DNA of 64,000 nucleotides from Gigaspora margarita (Eukaryota; Glomeromycota; Glomeromycetes; Diversisporales; Gigasporaceae). Both the position numbers and the translations under genes were made by a program. The notes beneath the pieces were generated by a model. That model had not been told where the DNA came from. It searched no databases and saw only the letters and a list, made by a program, of their open reading frames with translations. The stretch lies in assembly GCA_009809945.1 (NCBI GenBank), contig WTPW01000949.1, positions 1 through 64,000 of the forward strand. Direction: 5' to 3'. Positions within the stretch are counted from its first letter, which is position 1. Each line of letters starts with the position of its first letter. Positions 21,703 through 34,719 of the stretch are shown here, piece after piece.

Positions 21703-22665
21703 AATACAAAATATTTCATCAAATTGATGAGATAAGTATCAAGTAATCTTTATTCAAAGTTTAAGCAGCAAATTTTTTTTGTAAATATTAATGAATATTT
21801 CACAACAACTGCATATTCAAATTTGATGAAATTTTTTTGCAATTCTACAAATTTACAAATCAAAGTAAAAAAAAGATTTAATTAAATTTAGATAGATAAC
21901 TATCAAGAGATATTATTTAAATATAAATAAAAGTTCATGATAGCTTTTCTTTCTTTTCTTAACAATCATCTATCTAAATTCAATAAATGTTTTTATTTTG
22001 ATTTCTAATGGAATAAAAATTAAAATTAAAAAAATTTCATCAAATTTGAATGAACATTTATTGAAGATGATTATTTAAAATCTAAAAAAATTCCATATCT
22101 CTTTTTATATACTTAAACTTGAATAATAATTACTTGATTTTTTATTTGACCAAATTTAATAAAAAGTTTTTAATTAATTATTTTATTTATAGAATTAAAA
22201 TAAAAAAATTTATCAAATTTGGTCAGATAACTATCAAGAAATCTTTATTCAAAATTTAAGCATCTGTAAAAAAAAAGAGCTATAGCAATTTTTTTTAAAA
22301 TTTTAATAAAAAGTTCTTAGCAACTATTTCTGACAATTTTAATTTTAAAATATTATATATAATGTTTCTAATTTAGTATAATTGCATTTTGCAGCTACCT
22401 AATAACAAATATATAGTACATATATAAATTGGAAATTAATTATTAATAGATATTTGTTAGCTATTTGTATTAAATTTATTACAGATTAAAAAAATTATTT
22501 TACAATACAAACAATAAATTTTATTTTAACTTTGCTAAAATTTACTTTAATACTAATACTTTTTTATTCAAAATTTTAGCAATAATTATTAATAAAATTT
22601 TGTACAAATTAATTTTAAACTTTTATATTTTGCTAAAATTTTGATATATTTAATTTAATATAGTA
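21703..22665. other. AT-rich repeat sequence between two TTAA elements
   Basis: Blocks such as AAATTTGGTCAGATAACTATC and TTGATGAAATTTTTTT recur in both orientations, suggesting decayed inverted repeats related to the 60.5-63.7 kb element. No coding region. Confidence 0.4.
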
Positions 22666-22669
22666 TTAA

Positions 22670-23175
22670 GGGTAGGGGGTACAAATTGCAAATTACATAT
22701 AAAATTTGTGGTATTGATTTTTTCTTTTTAAAATTTTGTAAAATTTTTTTAAGCAAATCGTTTTTGAACTATTAAATAAAAGTATAGAGCAGGTTTTTCT
22801 GATTCTAAAAATAGCAAATTTGTTAATATTTGTCAAGCTATGACGATTTAAATTTTAGTTGTCAAAAGTTGTTTACAAAATCATATGATGATCATATGAT
22901 ATCGACCAATCAAAATTGATCGTTTTGTGTAACTGGGGGAAATTTGAGCCCACTGGGGGAAACTTTATGATATATAGAAGTATAATTTTTTTAAATATAT
23001 ACTTTATTAAAATTTGACTATTATATAACGTGCATTTTGTTCTATATATTATAAAATTTTAGTCAAATTTGATTACAACTGTGAAAAGTTTTATTAGTAG
23101 CACATTTTTAATTTCTATATAAATCTCATTGTACCACTGAAATCATATGATAAATGATCTACGTACCCCCTACCC
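22670..23175. mobile_element. TTAA-flanked MITE, copy 2 (piggyBac-like target)
   Basis: TTAA lies at 22666-22669 and 23176-23179. The terminal inverted repeat GGGTAGGGGGTAC is perfect at both ends. It is better preserved than copy 1. A remnant left end, TTAAGGGTAGAATGTAT, is near 24409. Confidence 0.82.
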
Positions 23176-23179
23176 TTAA

Positions 23180-23832
23180 AAGAGTTATATTGTATAAAAA
23201 TTTATAAAAATAAAAAAATTAAAATTTTAAATTATTTTGGATCTAACTTTGATTTTAAAATAATTAAAAAATAATAATTAATTTTTAAAATAGGTCAAAC
23301 CTGTTTTAAAATAATAAGTCTAAAAGTAGTTAGTGTTTTATAGTAAAACATATAAAAAATATATAAAAAAATTAGTAAAATTGAATAATATATAACTTTA
23401 TAACTATTAAACTGATCTTAATAATTTTATTATAATTAAATTAGAAAACCTAGCTTTATAATATATTAAAAATTTAAGAAAGTTTTATTATTAAATAAAA
23501 AATTTTTTATTTATAATTTAATAATCTTTTTTGGGGGTTTTTGGTTATTTTTTAATCTTTTCTTGCACTTTTTGTAGCAATCAATTTTTAAACTTTTTAA
23601 TACAACTTTATATAAGCTTAAAGGCAATATAAAATATAAATATTGAATTACATATTAGATAAATTTAATTTGCAGTTAATAATAGAATTTTTAAAATTTA
23701 GTTTTTAAAACTGTACTAAATTAAGTATTTTTCTACTAAAGTTAGTAAAGTTAAAAATATCTATTAATTAAATTTTAAATATTCTAACTTGTAAAAATTA
23801 TGTGTACATATATAAATTAAAGAAAAAATGTG
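23180..23832. other. AT-rich gene-free stretch
   Basis: Only AT-rich sequence; no recognisable repeat border or coding motif. Confidence 0.35.
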
Positions 23833-24145
23833 TTTGTCACCAGCGGTGACTGTCACCAGAACATAATCGACCAATTAGATCATGTAATGTTATAATCAAA
23901 ACAAAACAAAGCATCAAACTTACTATCGTTAGGATCAGGGTTAGAGCCATTGTTAGAGTTGGGGTAAAGCTTAATATATAGTAAAATTTTGTAAGGAATT
24001 TTTTTTCGCATAAAAAAAAGTAGGTTCATAGACAAAATTTTAAGTTAAAAGCAATTTTTCAAAAAATCACATTTTTCACATTACACATGATCCTTTGATC
24101 TAATTGGTCGATCACACTCCAGTGACTGTCACCACTAGTGACAAA
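23833..24145. mobile_element. MITE with TTTGTCACCAGCGGTGAC ends
   Basis: TTTGTCACCAGCGGTGACTG at the left mirrors CAGTGACTGTCACCACTAGTGACAAA (in part) at the right, and the arms continue inward with ATCGACCAATTAGATCA on both sides. No clear target duplication is visible. Confidence 0.78.
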
Positions 24146-25179
24146 TAGATTCACTCTAAATTAAAAATTGAATATAAATTAATTTACCAAGATAGTCAAG
24201 TATTGAGTATTAGTATTTGAAAAAAAATTTTGTAGATTTTGCTATTCTCAATAACTTCAAAAATAGCAAAAATAAGGATATATCAAATATTACACACTTA
24301 TTTGCAATATGTACTCAGTAAAGACAATAAAAAACAAAAAAATTTACATAACCCAAACTTTAAATACTATTGGCTAATTCTGTAATATTTTACAAATAGA
24401 TTTTTCTTAAGGGTAGAATGTATATAAATTATTTTGTTATATGATCTGTATAATAAATTTTACAAAAAAATTAAATTGTTATTAATAAAACTTCTTATAG
24501 CTATTTTTAATTTTTGTTAAAATTTTATAATATATAGATTAAAGTATACTTTTTACAATAATATAAATTTTAATAGATATAATATCTAGAAAAAATATGT
24601 TTATATATATCTTAAATTTGATAGGAACTATACAAATTTGCTAGTGTTATACAAAATTATTCATGTAAGAAATGTGGACCAGGATATGGTATGCATTGGC
24701 ATTGGGAATGTTTTGAATAGCACATTTATATGGCATACTCATGCATGATATATGTAATGGCATGTCTCGTAGTGATATGCATATGCCCATTTTTCATATT
24801 AGGAATAATATATATTAGTACATGTATAGTGTTAGCACATATTTGAAATAATACGAATAGAACTATTTTACGTATTTCATAATAGCACATAAAATGGCAC
24901 AAAACCCAGTCCAATTACAGTCCAAAATGCACATGCAAACAGCCCAAAACATTCTTAAAATCTGTGCCAAAATCTATGGATTTTAGATTAGTAAAGTGCT
25001 GCCAAACCTGGTCCAATTATGGTTTGAAATGCACAGGTAAATGGTCCCACATATATACAAATCTGGTCCTCAATCTATGCCACAAGCTCACACACATTAA
25101 TGTGGATGTCTGTGCCTATCTGGTACAATTTTCTTACAGGGTATTAATTTTGATAAGTTTAACAAAAATAATATCTAAT
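24146..25179. other. Gene-free stretch, possible LINE 5' region
   Basis: A remnant TTAA element end is near 24409. From about 24890 the sequence becomes richer in C and contains repeated GTCCAATTA-like words at 24910 and 25010. This may be the decayed 5' part of the LINE that follows. No supported gene. Confidence 0.35.
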
Positions 25180-28100
25180 CTAAAAAGATCTGTATACACT
25201 CTTTTTAAAAATATAAAGATGAAGCAGAGTGAAATTAAACCCAAATATAAACTCACATAACAAAACAAAAGAGGCCACAGGAAGAAGAGAACAAGATCTA
25301 ACCCCTGAACAAACAAAAAAGAAGTATAGTTGGGCCAGAAAGTGTAGAAGACACTAGAAAAATAATGAATAAAAAACATAAAACAGAGAACATACATAGG
25401 CAACAAAGAAAATAAGACAAAGATATTACAACAAACAGATCAAACCAAACTGGCTGCACAGATACAAATAGAAAAACAAACACCCATGACCTCAACAACT
25501 AGTCAAAAACTATGCTGGGATAAAATAGTATTCAAAGATTGTGAAGTTAAAAGACATTACCAATATAACTATGCCATTCTAAACAAAAAAGTCAATAAGA
25601 TAAGCTTGGCTATAAATGGACAATAGGAAGCCACAAATATCTGTAAAGAAGATAAAAAAAAAATAAAAAATGAAGGTCTAGACAAAAACAACTTTATGGA
25701 TAATTTAAATTTTATAGACAAAGTGTACAGACTTAAAGTAACAGATAAAAGCAAGAGTAAGTCACCCTACAGAGAGCAATAGGACATAAAAGATTATACA
25801 ATTCAAAGAAAAAAATGGCCCTCTCTCTTTCCAAAACTAAAAAGAAGAAGGTCTACAGATTTATCAATCTCATATAAAATATAATTAAGCCCAAAAATGA
25901 AAATGCTTTGATCATTGACATAAGCAATTTACAAAGCTTTTTTAATAAGATTATAGAATCCTTATTTGAAATAGCATAGTATAGCATTTGTGCATCAAAA
26001 CAATATTATACAAAGGATCAACATTGCATTTAGAGATTACTTTTATGGACAAAAAATGCTAAAACCCTATGCTACAAAGGGTATAGTAATTATAAATAGA
26101 ATGTATTAAAATATATTCCAATAGATGCAAGAAGGACTTTTCTCTTAGTCAAATGCAGAAATGTCCTACTTGGTAACAAGAAGAGGGTGTCAGATGCAAT
26201 TTTGGGAAGGTATAAAATATAGTATCAAAAAGGATTATTGGCATTTCAAAAATCAATAAAATAGAGAGAAAGATTTTGTGCCTACAACTAGGGTTCCTCA
26301 AAGTCAAATCAAATTGAATATTAGGCATATTTGAATTTGATCAAATCAAATAAGCTCTTGATTTGAATTTGATTTGATCAAATCAAATCAAATCAAATCA
26401 AATTTATTTGTAATTTTTATTAAATATTTTTGAATCAAATCGAATATTTTGTCAATTTGAATTTGATTTGATTTGAAATTTCTGTATTTGAATTTGATTT
26501 GAGATCGAATATTTGATCAAATCAAATCAAATCAAATTGTGGAACCTAGCTACAACAACACAACATCCTACTCAACTTGGAGCCCAAACAAGCCCACAAA
26601 GAAGAGCCTATTTACCTAATAGAGCAAAAGAAAATAATAGTTAATGCACTACTACAAACAGAACAAGAAATACAAAAATAACAGAAGTGAAAAAGAAAAT
26701 TCAAAACAAGACCCTAGAAAAAACAGACTTAACTACTAGGTAAGAGGCAGAAAAGAAACAGGAAATGAGCCTGTTGTTGTAGCCCAAAATGAACTCTTTG
26801 CATTGGAGTATGGATAGAAAAAAGTAACAAAATTGTTAACAGTACAACAGATGCTGCAGGTGCCTTAATTGAACTAAATAATGATGCAGATACTTTTATG
26901 ATAGTAAGCTACAGAAAATCAAATATGAAAAAGGGTAGCACACACATCAAAAAAATAGGAAAACTTCTATCTATAGTAATAGTAGGAGAAGAAACCAATC
27001 CCTTTAATAGAATAAGAATACAACCCTTTATATTTAAAATGCCTCTAATGGTTAAACTAAAGTTAGAGGCAACCAGAAAGAGACTTTCCACTTTTAAAAT
27101 TATACAAACTAGATTTAATTCTGCCACAAAAAACTAATATAAACAATATGAATATGAGAAATTATCTCAAATATCAATGGAATTACAATTCCATTTAGTC
27201 AAGTAAAGCAGCAATACTGGCTGGCAATAAGGACATCAAATTTAATAATGTAAAAATATTACATGGAGAGAGAATAATGAAAATAGATTTTTGCTACAAA
27301 GAGCAAGAATATCATATCATTAATATGTATGCACTAACTAGAATTCTAGAAAGAATAGCTTTTTCAACTTGTGGGCCCAGAAACAAAAGAAGATATCATA
27401 AGCTTATTGGCAGGTGACCTAAATGTCAACCTGGACCTGGAGCATAATCACATAAACCAATCACTCCACAAAATGATTCTTCAAGAAGACAGTTATCAGA
27501 ATTAACAAGGGACTTCCTAAATATAGCAGAATTCTTAGACAAGAAGCCCTTTCTAACATACTATCAGAACATGCAAATAGGCTGATCAATAGCTACATAT
27601 ATCAATTATATTTTTATAGAAACAGAATACAGATATCTGATCAAGGAGGTTGCACTACAATATGGTAATTCAGACTACTTACTTTTAGAATGTACATTGC
27701 AATCATTATGAGAAAATTGCCAAAACTACCTATAAAAGCTTGACAAGAGTTGTCTGAATAATGATTAGATACAAAAAATATCCTAGAAGAGTAAGAGAAA
27801 AAAGCTCAACTTGAGAATGGGATCTATGCAAGTTAAACATTCAATCTATCTTTAGGGCATTTAGAAAGCAAAGGTTCTAGAAAAGAAGATCAAGCTCCTG
27901 AATAGGAAGATCACAAAACTAAAGAATGTAATATCAGAGGGCAAACCCAATAAATTAACTAGAAAAAGATAGAAAATCTAGAAGCACAATTAAAAGAAAA
28001 GCTAGAATAACTATCAGAAAATTGGTGCAGAAGATCAAAAAAAAGGTGGATAGAAAAAGGGGACTGCTCTATCAAATATTTTTATATACAATATAAATCC

Positions 28101-29860
28101 AAAAGCTCATCAAACTGTCAAAACAATATCAAACTCAGATGTATCAAAACTTAACAGGGATGTCCTGCAATATATCAAATTATACTATGAAAAGATATAT
28201 AAATCAGAGGAAATCAGCAGTAAGGTGATAAATACAATCACACAAGATCTGCTACAGGTTGAACTGGAAAAGAATAAAGTTTTAATACAAGAGATCAGCA
28301 AGGAAGAAATCTTACAAATAATAAAGAAACTACTAGGGAATAAGTAACTAGGGATGGATAGTCTGATATATGAATTCTATACCACTTGCAAAGAAACTAG
28401 CACTAATATTAGAGGCAGTGTACAATAAAGTTCTGAGAGCAGGCAAAATGCTATTATCTTGGCACAAGAACCTATTGGTATTGCTATCAAAAAAAAAGTA
28501 AAAAATCTAAAAGAAAATAGGCAGCTAAAGACCAATTTCACTAGTCAATAGTGATGCCAAGATTTTTATGAAAATAATAGCAGGAAGGTTCAATAAAATT
28601 TGCAATAAAATTATAGCAAACTATTAACAGGGTTCATTGCAGGTAGACTAATAACAGATATAGCATTTGGTATTATAACTACTCTAAAACATTGCAGAGA
28701 AACATCAGACTAATACTAGCTTTTACTGATTGATTAGGCAAAAGCCTTCAATAGGGTTAATTACAGGTATTTAAAGGAGGTATTAAAAAAAATAAATTTT
28801 AAAAGCAATTTATTAATATAGTGGATAACCTTTTGCAAATCAGGAGGCCCAAATTATAGAAGAAATGAACTTTTAGACCGTTTAAATTCAGTAAAGGAGT
28901 AAGGCAAGGAGACTCACTGTCACCCCTTCTATATATTGTTAACCCAAATTAAAAGACAGATCAGAAAATTACCTCTGGGAACATCCAGCTTCAAAATTGC
29001 ATATTGCAGATGACTATTCTATCAAAATCAGCTCACAATCTAATTAGAATGTGATAATAGAACTTTTTAAATATATAAGACTGTATTTAATGCAAACATC
29101 AACAAAAAAAAACCAAGCTAGTGCCTTTAACTCAAACTGCTAAGAGAGTAGAACTAATGGAAGAAGAACATTATAACAACGTTGAAAATGGAGACATAAT
29201 AACAATTCTAGAATATGACTTGCAAAGAGATAACTCTTTCAAAAAAGGTTTTGGGCAGAATAGTTAAACAAGATAAAAAAGCTAAGAGAAAATAAAGCAA
29301 AAGAAATTTATTTTTTAGGAGCTAGATCCTTGTAGCAAAGACTCTAATACTGTCACAAATATGGTATACCTTATACATATGCTCTCCTAGGCTAGAAAAA
29401 TAAATGGCCTTCTATCAAACTAGATAAAATATAAATCAAGAATGCTACCAAAATATACTATATTCCAAAGGGCATATAAAGACTATGTTATGTGCACTTC
29501 TATTCTAAGAGATCTCCTAGAATCTAGGCTGTTATAGTCTGGAAAGACTGCTTACTGGAAGTGGTACTTGGACTATTGCTCAGAGTAAAACAATTACAAA
29601 GACACAAAAGAAAAACAAAATATTAGTGTTCTGCAGGCCTTAAAGATAGACCCTATAAAGTTAAAAGCATGGCCCAATAAATAGAAACTGTATATAAAAA
29701 CATGACAAAGAATTGAAAAAAAGTCTCAGCAAGTATGAACTGGCCATGGGATAAAATAGATCAATGGAATAGTTTACAGATTACAACTAGATGAGTTATA
29801 GGACTATTAAAAAAAAAATTTCATCAAAAAACTAAGAACACAGAAGAAGTAGGTAAAGTG
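25180..29860 (+). pseudogene. Non-LTR retrotransposon (LINE) relic, EN and RT motifs
   Basis: The plus strand retains a LINE gene order in many broken frames. A Lys/Gln-rich ORF1-like stretch (25180-26750, for example QKLCWDKIVFKDCEVKRHYQ) is split by a hAT MITE at 26289-26548. The endonuclease part keeps IDFCYKEQEYHIINMYALT (about 27280-27340) and LLAGDLNVNLD (27401-27440), matching the GDxN motif of APE-type endonucleases. The reverse transcriptase keeps EISKEEILQIIKKL (28291), then GMDSLIYEFY after an SPG-to-stop change, RPISLVNSDAKIFMK, LGKAFNRVNYRYLKE, KGVRQGDSLSPLLY (about 28890-28935) and an ADDY catalytic box (29006-29014). Numerous stops and frameshifts make it inactive. It resembles fungal Tad/L1-like elements; clade assignment is inference. 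No RNase H or poly(A) tail was clearly seen at the 3' end, and both ends are approximate. Confidence 0.83.
26289..26548 (+). mobile_element. hAT-like MITE, TTTGATTTGA-rich family, copy 2, inside LINE
   Basis: The ends are TAGGGTTCCTC and GGAACCTA. Flanking 8-mers CCTACAAC (26281-26288) and GCTACAAC (26549-26556) match at seven positions. It interrupts the ORF1-like part of the LINE, so it is younger than that element. Confidence 0.85.
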
Positions 29861-32461
29861 GTTTGTATTAAGAAATTTGTTAACTTGTTAGATAAAATTT
29901 TTGTTTCAGTAATGCTAATAATATATAGATTATATTGCAAGCAATATTCTTTCCAAAGTTGTGCTTAGTGACTGAATTATAGCTCTGAATATTCTGAGTA
30001 GAAATATTAAGTTGTAGAGAATAGCTATTATTTGGTGGGTGGTTGTTAACAATTATTGGTTTTTTTTATTTCAGATTCTGTATAAAATTCAAAAGAGTAT
30101 AGTGGTATAGTTAATAGCTTTGTTTTTTGGAATTGAAAAACTACTGTTAGTTGATAAAGAGAAAGAAGGTGTAGAATAGAAAAAGTCATCAATAGAAGTT
30201 GGTAATTGGCGATTGTTATTATTACTAAAGTACAATTTGGGATAATAGATAATTTGAGTCCAAGTTTGTAGAAAACATGTAAATCATCAAAAGAAGAAAA
30301 AAAGTGACCTAGTAAGAGGTCTTCATATGGTAGATAAATATGTGCCTCTATAAAATAGTAATTACTTCATAGGTAAGATTGTATAGAAATTCTAATATAT
30401 TAGTTAGTATAGTACATAGAATAGTTATCTTGTATATATTCTATAAATGAATCTACAGTTTGTAAGTACAGGAAAGGTTTGTAATCTATAATAATAAAGA
30501 AATTTGTTATAGCATACTAATAGATCATATGTTTCAAGAGAGTCTGAATATGGATTTGCAGAAATCCTTTTTGGTAAAGCATTATATCTGATTCTGTATT
30601 AGTATTATCAGTATCCTCTAGTAGCTATTCATTATCAGAATAAGTTGGTACTAAATTGTTATTGAAATTGGAGAATAATATCTCAGAGTAGGATAATAAA
30701 ATGTGTTCTGAGATATTTAATATATTGTTATCTATAGCAATTACTATATAACCAGCTTCACAGCTCTGCAAAATTCAGAAGTTCTCTGGTTAGACATTAG
30801 TAGACTATTATGATATAAATCTTCTGAGTATATATGACAAATTAATAAAATTTATAATTAATAAATTTTAGTTAATATCAGTTTAAATTAGAGTTTAAAG
30901 GATTATTATATATATATATGTATATAAAATTCTTAAAATCTAAAAAAATATATAGATTTATAACTTGTTTAATCTAAAATAGATATTATTTTTACTATAT
31001 ATAATAGTAATTTTTATATAATAAATTAGTTTAAATTAGCATTATAAATTATATTATAGCTTTTTTTTCTACATAATAACTTTATTTGAATTTTGCAGAT
31101 TTTTCTTGATATGTAAACCAAGTAACTTGTGTAGTAGCACAAAAAATATTTGATTTTGATAAGGAAAATTTTAAAACTGCTAGAAATTTTAATTTTTTTA
31201 ATTTTTTATTTTAAAAATTAAGTAACTTTAAATTTTTTTAAAAAATATTAAATCAATAATTAATAAAAATTTTTTATAAATAGATTATATATATGCTTAA
31301 ATATTATATATATTTTTTTAAAATTTAATTCTTTAAAAATCAAAACTTTATTATATAAAAACTTTAAAGTATTATTTTGTGTATTACTATTAATATGGTA
31401 GTGAATAGTATGTAGCATACTTGCCTAAAAATAAGGTTATAAGTGATTACTCAATCAATGACTTGTGCATGTAATACATGTGATTAATTAGAATTATAAA
31501 TATGAGATCAATAAATAATTAATTATAGACAATTGGTAATTTAATAAATGCTATTACGAATCTAATAATAGATCAATTTTGTTTAGTTATTGGCTGTTTC
31601 TTTTTAGGAGTTTGCATTACCGGCACAAACAAGTTATTAACGTTGTTCATATTTAATGTACACGTGAAATTGATTTTAAAAATCGTAAATAAATGACAAA
31701 TGAGTTATGATACTATCATGCAGAGACTTTAACTCTGGTTGTTTCTATAACGAAAATCCCTCATCTAAAAATGATCAAGAATGGGAGATGTTTAAAGATC
31801 TACGCCTCACTTGGCGAGGTGCTGTATTTTAAACGTCCTCTAGTATAATTTTAAAAAATGGAGGGGAGATAATTTTACACATTCAATACTGACTTAACCT
31901 AATGTAATTTTTGTTAATCGAAATTAAACTTTGATAATTTTGCAAACTAATAAATTATGTAGCCTGCACAATTTAGGGTACAACAAAAATAATTCGAATT
32001 AATGAATCAAATTAAAAAGGTAAATGAGAAGACTAAAGCCGCTTACTTATGTGAATTTGTACAATAACTTAGCTAACCATAACTAAGATCGATAAATGCA
32101 AATTAAATTAAATGCTATTTTTGGTTATTTAAATTTTTAGCATTATTAATCGATAACATATGTATAAATTAGCAGCAAACCAAATACAGTTTCATATTAC
32201 CATATCGATGATTACAGTAATCTGAATCGTTAAAAAATTAAACGGACGAAAGCTCATGCTCATAAATTTGATATGAATGTAAGTCACGGAATGCGAAATC
32301 TGTGATATAATAATTAAAGTGGATTGAATTACGTTTACTTATCTGTGCATAAATTTTAGAAAATTATCTAATTAAAAAACTTACAATTTTTTGTTAAAAA
32401 AGTGTTGCATTAAATTTCATTTCACTGTTTGTGTTTTAGAATCGTTAGAAAAGCATTTGTC
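29861..32461. other. Long gene-free stretch
   Basis: Very AT-rich to about 31390, with no motif. From 31390 to 32460 the composition is more varied (for example ACGCCTCACTTGGCGAGG near 31800, itself a small hairpin) but no open frame over 70 codons or splice-linked exon set was recognised, apart from a chance 72-codon frame at 32391. No RNA gene was identified. Confidence 0.35.
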
Positions 32462-32699
32462 GTCATGTCCAAGCTGCTATTTTCTTGATAATATTATAAG
32501 CTGTTTAACATGCTTGAAAAACTATATTTGCTGCAATCGAAGCAAATCGAAGCAAACTGTAATAAATAGTAGTAAAATGCATAAATTTGGCGATTTGCTT
32601 CGATCGTAGCGAATCACAGATTTCCCAGGTCCTGACATGAACCTATTGATTTTGAACACAATAATAAAAAAAAAAAAAAAAAACCGACTGACCGGTGTT

Positions 32700-32755
32700 T
32701 TGAAATCCGTTTAATGATAAACGAAAAATTAACTTTGCGTACGTGGCCTAAGCGA
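32700..32755. repeat. Solo end of a TTAGGCCACGC-type element
   Basis: ACGAAAAATTAACTTTGCG followed by GTGGCCTAAGCGAG matches the ends of the element nested at 35472-35829, and the same sequence is present in copy 1 at about 17221-17270. No partner end is nearby, so this is a truncated or solo end that predates the duplication. Confidence 0.6.
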
Positions 32756-33465
32756 GTATTTATTTGAGCAATATATTCATTATAATTTACCTTATATTGC
32801 TTAACCCTGCTAAAGTAATTCATTCAAATATTAATAATACGAGTTTCCTAGAATCCATCGAAAATTTTTGAAATTTTCCGATTTTTTGTTCGGAAAATCG
32901 ATTCCGCTTTGAACGTTTACTGGATGTTTGTTGGATGCTATACGTTTTTTATACGATAATAATTCAATTAAAAATTCTCTATTTTCACTATTTTTACATC
33001 TAGTACAAATATCGTTATAAAAATAATCCTGACTATTATATCAAGATCATGGGGATAATTATTACTAATCTCCATTCGGAACAATTTTATGACAAACATT
33101 TTTTTATAGGACTCTTAATCTAACCTTATTGAATTCTTGTTTTCTATATAATGGAATGCTTACAAGTCAACTGTCGGAGCTAAATTTATGATTCGCTCTC
33201 CCAAAATCAATAGTGGCAAATATTTTGATTTGATTGAAAATTAAATTTAAGCATATTAAACTACAAAAACTTGTTTGATTTACGTAGTAAATTTTAAACA
33301 GTTTAACATACTTAGACTCACTTTTGGAGTCGAATAATACTAGAAGATCTTTTCATAAACTGTTGTCACATGATGTGCAGTGAAGAAATAAAAAAAAAAA
33401 ACAATAATAAAAATAAAATTAAAAACTATACAAAAGCACATTTAAAATTTTTAAATTAAAAAATT

Positions 33466-34719
33466 TTATCGTGGGACAATGTGTGATGTAATAAGTTCTA
33501 AATTAGCATTATTAAGAATTATTTCTAATGGTAATATCATACTAAAAGGACCAAGAGGACTTCTTCTCTCTGTACTTCCCCAAAGTATACCTTTTAAAGT
33601 TACCGAGGCTAAGCTTGAAAAAGAAAATGAAGGTCCTCCACTATCACCATCATCAGATAACATATTACTTACAAAAATTGAATCTGTTTTAAATAACTTA
33701 CTTGAACTTACCATAATCATATTGAACGCTTCTACATAACCACAGGAAACAGGTGAGCTAATACCAGACCTGCATAAATGTGTACCATAGCTAGACACAG
33801 GTATATCATCATTGATAATTAGTTCAGTGTGCTGAGAATCTAAATTATTCTGTATATTCGTTAATGGACTAAGACGTTTATTCATTCCTTTTATATCGAT
33901 TAAAGCAAAGTCGTGTGGAGCTTCAGAAGAATATACCAACTCTCCAATTATTTTTGGACGAGTTGTATTCCAAGTAAAAAATTGTTTTTTTGATTTACTG
34001 GGATAGCTTTCTTTATCACAATGTCCTGCAGTTACAAGTAATGTTTGACTTTTATCTTTTCTTCTTGCCCAGAACCCCGCTGAACATATTACATTGTCAA
34101 ATTCATTATATATTCCATCGCCAGAAAGTACCCTGGTAGTTAGTTTGCCCGAACTTGTGCCCCTTTTAGCGTGCAATTTATCAATTGAGTTGACATAAAA
34201 TACTTCTGCACCATGTCGCTTGGCGGAGAATATAAAAGCTCGAAGAATTTGAGATTCTTTACGACTTCTAATACTATCACCTACAACTAAAACAATTTTA
34301 TTAAATTTTGGAAAAATACCAATCGTTATACTTGTTGGTTTGTCCTCATTAGCTAATATCGCTAGTTCATTAAACGAGGATTTTAAAGAAGCTAAGGAGT
34401 TTTGCACATGTTTAAAGTCTAAGAATTGTTTATATTGTTCTATTTCAGGTATAGAAATTATTTCAGGAATTGTGGACATATTTACCGTATAAACTATTAT
34501 TAAATTATCTTTTACATTTATATAAGTTTCAGCGAAATTTAATTCATCTAAATATCGTTTTAATATTCTATCTACCATAGTTAAATTCGATTCTCTTGCA
34601 AGGTATTCAAGTATGTCATTATCTTGTATTTCCCATAACTCTGCTAATGGTTCTCGAGCATCAATCATTAAATATTTTTGGAATGTAAAAATAAATAATA
34701 AAAAATAAATGTATTTCAT
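33466..34719 (-). CDS. Secreted S1 serine protease, streptogrisin-like, intact
   Basis: A single 417-codon exon. Residues 1-21 form a hydrophobic signal peptide (MKYIYFLLFIFTF...IDA). Residues about 22-200 look like an inhibitory pro-region as in alpha-lytic protease and streptogrisin precursors. The protease domain covers about 201-417. The triad is visible: His233 in VTAGHC, Asp270 in PHDFALIDI and Ser360 in GDSGGP. Cys212/Cys234 bracket the His loop, and Cys316/Cys326 in HLCRSG...SCG match the disulfide typical of this S1 subgroup. The start is the first Met and gives the signal peptide, and the frame-shifted copy at 18597-19851 starts at the same place. The product should be exported and self-processed. 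Upstream (34720-34735) the sequence is AT-rich without a definite promoter. A 999-bp MITE sits about 200 bases upstream. The substrate is unknown; nutrition or host interaction would be speculation. Confidence 0.92.
   Translation of the reverse strand: MKYIYFLLFIFTFQKYLMIDAREPLAELWEIQDNDILEYLARESNLTMVDRILKRYLDELNFAETYINVKDNLIIVYTVNMSTIPEIISIPEIEQYKQFLDFKHVQNSLASLKSSFNELAILANEDKPTSITIGIFPKFNKIVLVVGDSIRSRKESQILRAFIFSAKRHGAEVFYVNSIDKLHAKRGTSSGKLTTRVLSGDGIYNEFDNVICSAGFWARRKDKSQTLLVTAGHCDKESYPSKSKKQFFTWNTTRPKIIGELVYSSEAPHDFALIDIKGMNKRLSPLTNIQNNLDSQHTELIINDDIPVSSYGTHLCRSGISSPVSCGYVEAFNMIMVSSSKLFKTDSIFVSNMLSDDGDSGGPSFSFSSLASVTLKGILWGSTERRSPLGPFSMILPLEIILNNANLELITSHIVPR

Noticed and set aside
25134-25754. 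Overlapping minus-strand hydrophobic frames (90, 66 and 61 codons)
   Set aside because: They are opposite-strand shadows of the A-rich LINE ORF1-like sequence.
31380-31480. Possible tRNA from clover-like words
   Set aside because: No B box match and no acceptor stem.
33479-33739. 86-codon plus-strand frame
   Set aside because: It is the antisense of the protease C-terminal region.
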